Of a stretch of 64,000 nt of DNA, positions 54,701-64,000 are shown in pieces. Source of the DNA: Atrichornis clamosus (taxonomy: Eukaryota > Chordata > Aves > Passeriformes > Menuridae); NCBI GenBank assembly GCA_013400975.1, contig WBMZ01010265.1, positions 1 to 64,000 of the forward strand, read 5' to 3'. The notes below the pieces were generated by a model. The model made no database searches. It was not told the origin of the DNA and was given only the letters and a program-made list of their open reading frames with translations. The first letter of the stretch is position 1; each line of letters begins with the position of its first letter. A program made the position numbers and the translations under genes.

Positions 54701-56041
54701 TCAGTGCCCACATTAACTGATGACACTCATGAGACCCACCAGCAGAGACTGGTGAAATGATGTATGGAGTCAACGCATTATTCAGACCACAGACCTCACC
54801 CGGCTCACTCAATTCTCTTCATCTACTGTGGTAGCTAACTTCCAGCCCCCAAAATTGCTCAGGTGAAGGTTACCTTCACTCATGTGACAGTCCTTCCTTC
54901 TCTAGTCTCCCACCTCAACCCTCATTTCCCACCTAGGTAAAACACACAGCAGATGTAGGTCCTAAACTGGGCATATAATCAAGCCAAACACTGCATGACC
55001 TTACCAAAACATCTGTTCTCTTGGATGAGTACCTCATCCTAAAAGAGCTAACGCTCTCTTTCTCAGTACCATACACTGGAGCCTTCCACTAATCACTTTT
55101 GGACATTTATTCCCTTGAAATATTAATTAAAAACACAAATCATATCCAGGTCCGTATGGGCAATTGCTATTAGAGCAGTTGTTACAGAAGACAGATAAGC
55201 TTTCAAGCTTACTAGATCTTCTGAGAAGCTATGGCAATCAGTTTAATAACCAGATTCTTCCCCCTCCTAAAAGGCTTACATTTTTAGCACAGCATTGCTG
55301 TAACCACCACTGGCATTTTCTTCATGAAGATGACTTTCTGTTGCAATTTTTAATCAAATCGTATTTGGCTACTTTAGAGAAAGAAAAAAAACCCCAAAAT
55401 CTCATCCTGATACAAACCCCTCAGCATCCTGTAGTGTTTAATTATGAATTATACTATTTATAACATCTGGCATCCGCAAAAAGGGCTTGGTTTTATAGCC
55501 AAGTTTTTAATTTGGCCACACCTTGCATTTTGAGAATCACATTGCAAACTTTTGACAGTCACAGAGAAGCTGATGTCACAACTGATCTCCTGTCCTGAGA
55601 TACCACCAAAGTGACCCCCAAAATCCCCTTCATAATTTCTACTAAGCATAAGATGACAGAAACTGGACATCCCCACCCCACATCACAGTTGTCTCTCCCA
55701 CTCTCCAAGATTTTCACATCTAGCTGTTCAGTACTGAAGCATGATAGGCCAAATCCCAGGAAGAAAGCAGTGAGCTCAGGCTTCAGAGCACCCAGAACTC
55801 AGATTTCCTTCGTGGCCTGACAAACATTTTTGTTCTTGTGAAAAACAGTCTCCCTCTCTTGTTTCATTCAGGAACACAAGCAATAGGCAGAGCCAAGAAG
55901 GATGATGCTTGTTACTGCTGCCACTCATGAAGTTACAGGCTTAGTCACACTGAAGAGTTGCACATCGGTAAAATAAAGACACTGATGGTTCTGCCTTTTC
56001 CATGACGACCTAAAACATTCAGCTGACAATCCTTCAAAACT
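51751..56041. other. intronic sequence upstream of the KLF12 exon
   Basis: No repeat recognised. The stretch 53940-54140 resembles a conserved regulatory element in texture only. A GC-richer piece at 54380-54730 is open in several frames but shows no recognisable protein. Confidence 0.55.
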
Positions 56042-56335
56042 CTGGTGGGCTTTCAGCCACCTAAAATACGCCCACACAGCCACTGTTGTACTCCTCCACC
56101 TCAACAGAACAGGGGAAGAACAGAATATAGAAAAGCCCTGGGGACAAGATAAAGACAAGATCACTTATGAGGTACCAACACTGGCAAAATGGACTTGATT
56201 TGGGGAAAATTAATTTATTGCCAATCACAGTTGGATGGTGAGGAACAAAGACAAGAATTAAGCACCTCCACCTATCCCACCCTTCTTCCCAGACCCAACT
56301 TCATTCCAACTCTTCCTTTACTTTTCTGTACAAAC
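56042..56335 (-). mobile_element. diverged LTR fragment, same family as the 31 kb LTR
   Basis: The plus strand contains a tggtgggctttcagccacct start, acaggggaagaacagaatat, aagataaagacaagatcact and tggggaaaattaatttattg. The same blocks occur in the same order in the first 300 bases of the LTR at 31296. AATAAATTAA read on the minus strand gives the same orientation. The GC-rich repeat part is missing and the sequence is clearly older or of another subfamily. It lies about 4.3 kb upstream of the KLF12 exon, in the sense orientation. Confidence 0.75.
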
Positions 56336-56353
56336 TTAACTTCTAACACCAGA

Positions 56354-56400
56354 AATTAAGTATAAGTTGAGGCAATTAAGTATCAATTGAAATTAAGTAT
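56354..56400. repeat. three spaced aattaagtat repeats
   Basis: aattaagtat occurs at 56354, 56374 and 56391, spaced 20 and 17 bases. The spacers differ, so this is a loose repeat just outside the diverged LTR at 56042. Confidence 0.8.
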
Positions 56401-56896
56401 CACCCCAAAGACATGGCATACAACTTTCTCTGCCTCATCTTCCTAGTTATTTTTACACAAGTTTTCCGTACATGCAATAATTTCTTAATTCATCATTATA
56501 TGCTTATTTTCTGATTCAAAAATCTGGGATAAATTTTCTTATAACAATGTTCCTGATAGCTCATAAACACAAAATTTTAAGTCTTGCTTTTTTATACAGA
56601 CATCTTAGAAACATCACTGAACTAAACATGAAGTAACCTGTGTCAGCTACATGCCCTATCAATAAGATAACCTTGTTGATTTTTATGAACGTATATACCT
56701 AAATTTGTATTATTCTCTTTGCTTACATGACTACACTAAAGTTATTCACTATCAAAGCAAGAGAAAGCACAAAAATCTGAAATTATCCACTCAAGGCAAA
56801 GCAGAACCTTTTAAGGATATGAGGATAAGTTTCCCAAAGTTTGAAACTGGGGTTTTTCTTCTCTTTATTTCAAGGGATAATAGAAGAATGGAAGAT

Positions 56897-56946
56897 TACC
56901 ATCTCTTATCAAATATAACAATACCATCTCTTATAAAATATAACAA
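56897..56946. repeat. 25-base tandem duplication
   Basis: Two adjacent 25-base copies (56897-56921 and 56922-56946) share the start taccatctcttat and the end aaatataacaa, with a single mismatch. The near identity suggests a recent event. Confidence 0.93.
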
Positions 56947-57930
56947 TCTCAATAGGGAGAGGAAGCAAAGGAAAATCACTCAAATTGTCAACTAACTCGG
57001 CTTCCTGAAGACCTTTATATATCATACAATGAGATTTCTTAGTCACTTAAATGCAGTTCTCTCTAGGAAGAAACATTACCAGTTAAAGAAAGTATATTCA
57101 TGTGGTTGGAACTTAACTGGGAGTTCTGCCAGGGAATCAAGCTAACAGCCCAGGTCTTGCCATAAGATCTTCATCACATGTAATTATATCTATAGCTGTG
57201 TGAAATGTTCATACTGAAAGCAGAGATTCTGGTAGTTCTGTATTCCACTTCAAACTTGAATTTCCAGTCAAATTCACCAGACAAGTTATAGTTTGCCTTT
57301 ATGGATGCTTCAAGGAAAGCCAAAACAATTCATGAGAAAAACACGGAGTAAAGCCTTAGACTTCATATTGCTTTCATATGAAATCAGGTGGGGTTGATCC
57401 AAGTCCATTTCATTTGAAGTGAAATTTTTTTAGTGAGAAGGGACACAGACATCCATCTGCATAGCATCCAGTGAACAGGGAGGCATCACAGCTCTCAACT
57501 TTCCAGGAAGGCCTCTGAGTGTGGTCTTTTATTACAATTGTGCATGCCAGGTAGAGTCCAGACCTCAAGAGCAGCTGTGACTTAATGCTGTCAATGGCCA
57601 ACAGGCACATGCAAGGGTTGGCTTTCAGCTCACGCTGTCCAGCTAGGATCCTCATCAGAAGTACCAGACCATGTCCAGCTGTACCACACTGCTACCAGTT
57701 CAAAGATGCACACATGCAACACAAGCTTCTCAAATTCTTAGTCCAGTGCCTAGATCTCTTGGAAGAAAATAACACTAATTGTTAAAACAGCAGACTTCCA
57801 AAGTTCTGAAGTACTCAAATCCCTAAGGATGTAGCTATGTTGTACTTTGCTACGTATTTTTACAAATCTGTCTCCAGGAAAAGACTACAAGTCCAGACAA
57901 TATTCAGTGAACAGAATCAAGATCTCTAAT

Positions 57931-58643
57931 TGTGCTGGTTTGAAAGTGAACCAGTGGAGTAAATAACCCCCACACAAACACTTTGAGAGAGATTTCAAGC
58001 TGGAACTACAATTTAATGAAAAGATTACAATAAATGCACTGATACAGAAAAATGGGGAAAAACCAGACAGCCTGAGCACGACCTGGCACCCTGTTGGTCA
58101 TGGCGAAGGCTGCAGTCCGACTGAGCAGTAGTTGCTGTCTGCTGGAAGTGAGGGCTGCAGCCAGCTGAGGGCGGTTGTCCCCGGGAGGTTCTGCAGCTCC
58201 TGGAGTTGGTGCCGGAGAGTAACTCAGTGTTCAAAAACCCTGAATTATATTCCGTCCAGTACCTCCCCCAGGGCGGAGCATTTCACAATGGGATGATGAG
58301 TCATGAGATATTTTGGGAAGTCCTTGATGGCTGGGTCGTTACAGCTGCCCACTGTCCATGATGTCCCATTAACCGAGATGACTCTCTCAGGATGGGTGTG
58401 GTCATTATTGGTTCTTTCTGCGGGGGAGCTCTCCCAGCTGTGCCATTTGTGAAGACGAAAGGGACGCTACCCCACCGTACAGGGTTTTCCTTATCTTATC
58501 TAACACCCAGCTTGCAGTCCCAGGGGGCAAACATGCACTGGGCAGTCGCTGTGAACGACCCACCATCAACAGCTCATCAGGGCCCATGCAGATGGTGGCA
58601 GAATACTTTGTTTGGCTACATCTCCATACTGTAACCCAGGACA
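57931..58643 (-). mobile_element. solo LTR of an endogenous retrovirus with perfect 5-base target duplication
   Basis: The element runs from tgtgctggtttgaaagtgaa to ctgtaacccaggaca, 713 bases with TG...CA ends. It is flanked on both sides by ctaat (57926-57930 and 58644-58648). On the minus strand it has, in order, an AP-1 site TGACTCA, a CCGCCC GC-box, a TATAAT-like box and an ATTAAA signal near the far end. This gives a minus-strand orientation, the same as KLF12. It has more CpG than its surroundings, and no retroviral genes flank it. A 5-base duplication suits ERVL-like elements; the family is recalled only loosely. Confidence 0.88.
58245..58303 (-). promoter_or_regulatory. putative LTR core promoter
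   Basis: Reading the minus strand: TGACTCA (58297-58303, AP-1 type), CCGCCC (58271-58276, GC box) and a TATAATT-like box (near 58244-58251), spaced as in a class II promoter. Transcription would start around 58215 and head toward the KLF12 exon 6.5 kb away. Activity is inferred only. Confidence 0.45.
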
Positions 58644-58648
58644 CTAAT

Positions 58649-61600
58649 TTTGCTACTAAAGTATTTTTCATTAATTTGGGTTTAAGCTAGTTTTAGGGAA
58701 TATAAATAGAACCAAAGGGATGTGGTCAGCTTCCAGGTGACAGAGAAGCATCAAGTGCATTGGCAACTAGAGGCCAATCTGCTATTTCTCAAACTCAGCA
58801 GGCAACCCTGTCAGCTTCAATACCTTAAAATCCCTTTACATCAGCTCTGCTCTCCTGTCAAGTTTTAGCTGCTTATACAAAGAATCACAGACCCTTCCTG
58901 TAGGATGGGATTCAGATCCCATATATGTTACAGCTAACAGTACTTACACCAAAGCCTCACATTTAACTTTTATCAACATTAATGGCTTTATTATTTTCCT
59001 TCTCATACAACATTCACAGAATATTTGATTTTTGTGAACACCAGTGGATTCGTTAAGTATCTGTGGATTTTCTTTACCTTGCACTTAAAAGTCCTGCCTA
59101 ACACAAAAAGCCCAACTTCCCTCCCAAAACAAACAAACAAAAAACCAACCAAACAAAAAACCCCAAAACAAGCAAAAAAAACCCAAAATAAGCAAAAAAA
59201 AATCAACAGCAAAAGAGCTGAAAGAGCCATCATTTAGGAGTAACACATGCCTAAAACCGTGTACGTGTACAAAAAGCATGTACTACATTTATCTTTGCAC
59301 TAGAATTATTTAAAAGGACGTCTTTTCAGAACACTTGATGATACATAATAAACTCTTGATAGTTTCTCCTTTGGGTTTTTGAAGTACATACAAGTAGAGA
59401 AGACTACTATCAAGCCAAAACTCATGACTTTTTCACAACACTCCTCCCACCCAGTCACTGACCTAGATTGCCACTTTTCCTTGACCACTATTGTAAGAAA
59501 AGTGGGTTTAAAAAACTGCTGCTCAATTTCTAGAGTTCACAATTTTACATCAACTGTTCTCGAGTTTGGAGAAGAGTCTGAAGAAGAATTTGAAGAATGA
59601 GGCTTAAAATTAAAATCAAACCTCACCACCTGCCAAAAAGAATTTATCAGGGAACATAAAATAATTTTTCTAGTGTTACACTGATCAAATTTGCTAACAC
59701 ATACTACTAAAGGTTACCTTCACTATTGTCCAAATTGTGACTATTTTGTATTTGCTGAGCAGATGAATATCGAATGGCATTGCCCAGGAGCTTGCCAGCA
59801 GATACAGTCTGACTAAAATTTTACTCTGAATTCTGACTGCACCTGCTCCGGTCAGAGCTGCTGAAAGCACACGGACACTTTTTCCCCACCTGCCACTGTG
59901 CAAAATCTGCTTCCACAAAGGCAGATACAACATAGGCCCTTCATGCTGGAGAATAAATGGAATATTTAGCATGTAACAGTAGCCACAGTTTAATCCAAAA
60001 TTTGTGCATGAGATGTCGTGTGGCAGGCCAAACATAGCTGCTCTCTGCCAAGAAGAGAAGATGCTGCCTACAGGATCTGCTTGGCACCATCACTCCGTGC
60101 AGTCCAAAGGGACCACCACCTCAAAGCAACAGTGCCTGCAGCTCTACGACTGCAAAGCTCCAGAGGGAGCAGTCAAACAACTGCATAGGCGGTTTCACAG
60201 GCCTGGGCATCATCACTCACTCCAGGAATTATGCTGGCCCTTGCCATCTTGTGTTTCGAAGAAAACAAACATTCTACCAACGACACCGTCTGCCCCCGTC
60301 TGCTGCATGACTGGTCAGTGGATCACACCCAACCCTCCAGATCGGCAACAAAACTGCTGCTCCTCCAGGTGCCATGTTTCCTCCCCTAGCATAAAATAGA
60401 GTGATAAATTGACTGCCAGTGCCAAAACCTGATTTCTTATAAATCACGGACATCACAAACTGTATCCTCTGAATAAGAGCAATATAAGGTTATGCAGACA
60501 TTAAATAAGCCTAGTGCCTTCTAGCAGCTGAGCCACAGAAATGTCAGGTAACTGATACTGCTTCCACTCAGCAGATAAACAAGGGTACTTCCTTGTTTCT
60601 CACTCACCTGGGAGCTCCAACCTATAGGCAGAACTAAAAGGAAACAAGGAAAAGCCAGCTTTTGTAATGACTAAAATTTAGGATTTTCAGTAAAGCCTTA
60701 CTTTGTATTTCAGATTTACTTTGCTTATAGGCAATTCTTAAAAGCTTTTGGGTTTTTTAAAGACAGAGCAGTATATGGTACCCATAAGAGGACCTCTTGT
60801 TCCTAGAAGTCAGTGGCTCATTTCCAGCTCAGCCTGTCGTGGTGCCTGTTACAGGGGCAGCCTTGAGGAGGAGGAGAAGAACACTTTGTGTGCAGCCACA
60901 CCCTCCAAGGCCAGGTACTGAAGGACGCACCCGCAAAGCGCGCAGGCGGCTCTCACACAGCCTCAGAAACCATCTGTCACAGTTCACGTACAAAGTCACA
61001 GATATGATAGGCAGTAAGTGCTGAAACCAAAAGTGTTCTTCCAGTGGCCCTATTCCAGTTGCTAGGAAGAGCTGTGACCGCAGCCTTTGGAAGTACAGTC
61101 AGTTAGTGAACGTGCATGTCAAGCTCATTTGATTCATGGACAGGTCAAAACGATACAGGAATAATTAAATAAAACTGAAGGATTACACACTCAGATGGAA
61201 AAGTCAGACTATTTACCAGAAACTAAGTGTAACTCCATTACCTTTTGCACAGCACCGTAAGTGCATGTGGAGGAACAGCCATTGCTTTACACATTTCTCG
61301 CCACAGAAGAAACTCACTGCTTATTCTGACATGTTTAAAGAAAGGATGTATGTTGTGATGAAGCTCCCAAACTGCAAATGTTTAACACCATGTCCCACCC
61401 GATCTCTGTTCTGTTTAACAACAGTCTGAGTTCCTGCTCCCTACAGGCTTCAGTGCAAACTCCTGTGAAAACATTAATATTAAAGCTGGCAAGTACATTT
61501 CAAAAAAAGGGAAAACTCTAACTTCTGTTCACTTAGTGAATGAATATATAAAGCACCTCAATTCATGAGTAAGAATTTGTAAGTATCCACCAAATATTTA

Positions 61601-62309
61601 ACTAAAATTGTATAAAATAACATTTTGCTCTCAGACTGCTTGCATCAACTTCCAGATCAAGCCAATACCTCACTGATCATGTGGTACTTTCTTACCCAAG
61701 ACAGAATGACCAAAATGCTTATGTACAAAACTGTCAAATTAGATTCCTCAAGCAATAAATTATGGTGAAATTAGGGTCCACTTTAAAGGTAATTCTAATT
61801 AAGTGTTAAGAATTTCTAATTAACAAGTTTTAAATGCCACCAACACGTATTTCCTACAGATTCTCAGAGAAATTACTATTCCTCAAATATGTTTAAAAAA
61901 CAAGTGCACTGCACAAAACTACTGCCAATGATTAAAATAATGGCAACATTCAAGATTAAAGAATCTTTTAAGTAACTACAGGTAGAGCCATAAAAATCAC
62001 AGGAAAACATCAGAAAGATATATATGAGTAGCACACATAGTACTACATTAACAGATGCTTTGAACTTTCATTAAAACTTCTTTAAAGTGCATAAGTGCAA
62101 AGGTATCCAATTTGCTATATACAGCCAATCAAACTAGGCAGATAATATTAAAATTAAGGTTTTAAGCAAAATATATGAATATGTGTCTAGGTAAAAGACA
62201 AGATAATGAGTAATTCATTTATACCACATCATTTTACAGCATCAAGTATAGTGGAAAAAATGGGTGAACAATGCTAGAGCCAAACTGGTTTTTTACTAGG
62301 ATGCCAGGA
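58649..62309. other. intronic sequence without a recognised gene
   Basis: Contains the A-rich tract at 59124 and a pair of TTCTAATTAA words at 61793 and 61814. A 131-codon open frame at 60004-60399 (plus) has no domain I can name, and I found no splice or promoter context for it. The part 60790-61000 has a few clustered CpGs, but far too few for an island. Confidence 0.55.
59124..59207. repeat. A-rich low-complexity tract (caaa/aaac units)
   Basis: About 84 bases made mainly of A with scattered C, G and T, with units such as aaacaaac and aagcaaaaaa. It has no strict period. It could be a decayed poly-A tail or slippage product; nothing recognisable precedes it on either side. Confidence 0.8.
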
Positions 62310-62384
62310 TAATTTAGGTGGGAAAGCTTCTCAGGAGGTCTCCAGTCCAACGTCCTACTCAAAGTAGGTGCTAACTGAGATTTG
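62310..62384 (-). repeat. short diverged CR1 LINE 3' tail
   Basis: The plus strand reads gggaaagcttctcaggaggt, ctccagtccaacgtcctact and caaagtaggtgctaactgag. This is the complement of the block found in several CR1 subfamilies (ctcaaagcaggnccaact). Only about 75 bases are recognisable and the terminal microrepeat is absent. Confidence 0.62.
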
Positions 62385-64000
62385 CACTGGAAGCCATGAC
62401 TTACACACAGAGAGAAGGTGGTCTCATGACAAGTCTGCTTGTCTGATGAGTTGCAAATTGGTTCAAAAGCAATTGGACTTTTCTACAGATTTGCTTACCG
62501 AGAGCTATCATCAAGCACAAAATTACAGGTACCACCTCTGGCTATGCAAGTATCTGTGTCCTAGATTTTTTGCAAACTTGGAAGATGCACTGGGGCCATA
62601 TCATCACTCACACAGCCGCCTTGCGACATCCTTTCCCTAAGCGTCCTTTATTGACTACTGATAGCAGAAGCAGATAAGGTAGATGGTCATTTGCTCTAAC
62701 AGAAAACAGACACATTTATATTTCTATGTCTTTTCTTTATGTATAATACCTGCCAAAACCATGGAAGTGAAACCAGTTCTAAACCATGGCATTCCAGTCT
62801 CAAGAACTGCACTCCAGAATGAATTGACATTCTTCTGCCAAGTCCCCGGTACGGATCACTGCCAAAAAGGACCTTAAGCTAGGTAGGCCACCATCTGTTC
62901 TTCTGCAGGATTTCATTCCCTGACATTTATTCCAGAGGTAAATGAGATGGTCAGCCCACAGCATCTACATCTCGGTATGGACTCCAAATAATACCTTCAG
63001 AGCCCTCCTCCTTTGTTCCTCTCAGTCACTATTCCACCGCTGAAAATGCAGTGATACAGCCTGTCCATGTGTACTACTGCTCCTGACTGGTTTCATCACT
63101 GGTAAAAATCACAGCCAAACAAGAGCACCCAGCAAAGCACCAGCACATTGCAAGCTATTGTTACGCTCACTGAAATACAGAGAAGTGTTACACCAAGCTA
63201 TACAATAAAACTATTCATTCCCACCTACTTTTGAACTGTACCTTGCATCAGAAGTGCCCTTTGCAAAAGCATTTGACAGAACCATGTGTGCCTGCTAAAC
63301 GTGCCCCACTGGGTCTTTAAATCCTCATTAGTGTTCTTTAAGTCAGAGCACACAGCAGGAAGATCTAAAAGTATTGTTATTTGTATCATCCCTTCATCCT
63401 GTATCAGCCAGCATCACGTTCCCTTTAAAAATGTATAGTGATCTTACCCATGTCAAGGCTTTCAAGAAATAATGCACTGAGATAATTGGTTGGTTGGCAT
63501 CATACATAGCCTTTAGAGCATGTGTCAAGCCCCAAGTCATACTAATATATTTAACATTTCTCATTAGGACATAAAAAGAAGCTGTGCCTGTATAAATCAC
63601 ATATTTATTCCCAACACGTGGCTTAGTTACACTGTGTAAAATGATGAAAACGATTTCCTGTCCACATTAGCTATGTCTCACATAGACTAAAATGCTTTTA
63701 TTAGATTTACTTTGCACCACAAGAACTGGATGGGTTAAGCTGCTCATATTTTTAAACAACGATCTCTGTATAGACACTGAGTGTTATGTGTACTGCATCT
63801 TCCTGAAGATATCCAGACCTCTAACATTAATAACATGACAAACTGCCTCTATCATTATTCTGGATGCTGAAATTCAATAAACATTACTAAAATATTCTCA
63901 CCACTAAAATCACAGCCACAGTGGTTTCAAGAGCAGTGTTTATCAGACATTGAATGATATTGGACACAAATCTGGTGCGTGACTCCCTCAATCAATGTAG
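62385..64000. other. intronic sequence without a recognised gene
   Basis: Nothing recognised on either strand. Confidence 0.5.

Larger units (their letters stand above)
51724..64000 (-). other. KLF12: KLF12 intron upstream of the exon (partial, >12 kb)
   Basis: The sequence to the right of the exon lies upstream in the direction of KLF12 transcription. I did not find an earlier coding exon or a CpG-island promoter, so this is inferred to be part of an early intron. It holds two LTRs in the same orientation as the gene and one short CR1 tail. Confidence 0.7.

Noticed and set aside
58986..59017. Minus-strand stretch reading ATG AGA AGG AAA ATA ATA AAG, reminiscent of the M-K-R-K-T-I-K start of mammalian KLF12
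   Set aside because: No GT donor follows the AAG (the next bases are CCATTA), the upstream frame is broken, and AT-rich codons make the likeness plausible by chance.
60004..60399. 131-codon open frame on the plus strand, rich in His, Cys and Gln
   Set aside because: Composition looks like translated CA/CAG-rich non-coding DNA; the Cys and His spacing does not fit C2H2 fingers.
1..64000. Search for bacterial-type systems, CRISPR arrays, tRNA or rRNA genes
   Set aside because: Sequence is vertebrate intronic; no regularly spaced repeats, cloverleaf candidates or rRNA motifs were seen.

Overview
The window reads as vertebrate nuclear DNA, most likely from a bird. It is AT-rich and CpG-poor, with no operons and no long open frames. 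Its interspersed repeats are CR1 LINEs and long terminal repeats of types I recognise from memory as avian. I see no bacterial, phage or CRISPR features and no CpG-island promoter.

The only protein-coding sequence I can support is one 90-base exon on the minus strand (51634-51723), bounded by a consensus acceptor and donor. Its 30 codons contain MLMLDGMPAVRVKTELLESE, which I recognise as the N-terminal part of the zinc-finger repressor KLF12. The window is therefore best read as the inside of KLF12: more than 51 kb of the intron after this exon (positions 1-51633) and more than 12 kb of the intron before it (51724-64000). The next KLF12 coding exon, carrying the PVDLS CtBP-binding motif, and the zinc-finger exons were not found, so they should lie beyond the left edge.

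Repeats by position: a CR1 3' end (about 8685-9146, minus), a degraded LTR (25163-25636, plus) followed closely by a CR1 3' end (25680-26035, plus), a full-length solo LTR (31296-32511, minus), an ancient CR1 tail (about 33165-33419, plus), a short CR1 tail (34763-34860, minus), CR1 tails at 36550-36657 and 38576-38757 (plus), a CR1 ORF2 fragment (about 40430-41390, plus), a diverged LTR piece related to the 31 kb copy (56042-56335, minus), a solo LTR with a perfect 5-base target duplication (57931-58643, minus), and a CR1 tail (62310-62384, minus). The remainder is unannotatable intronic DNA with a few short duplications, AT-rich tracts, a perfect 14-base hairpin and some stretches that may be conserved regulatory elements.

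I found no undescribed biological system. The points most worth checking are the KLF12 exon itself, the two LTRs lying 4-7 kb upstream of it in the same orientation (possible alternative promoters), and the hairpin at 41404-41435.
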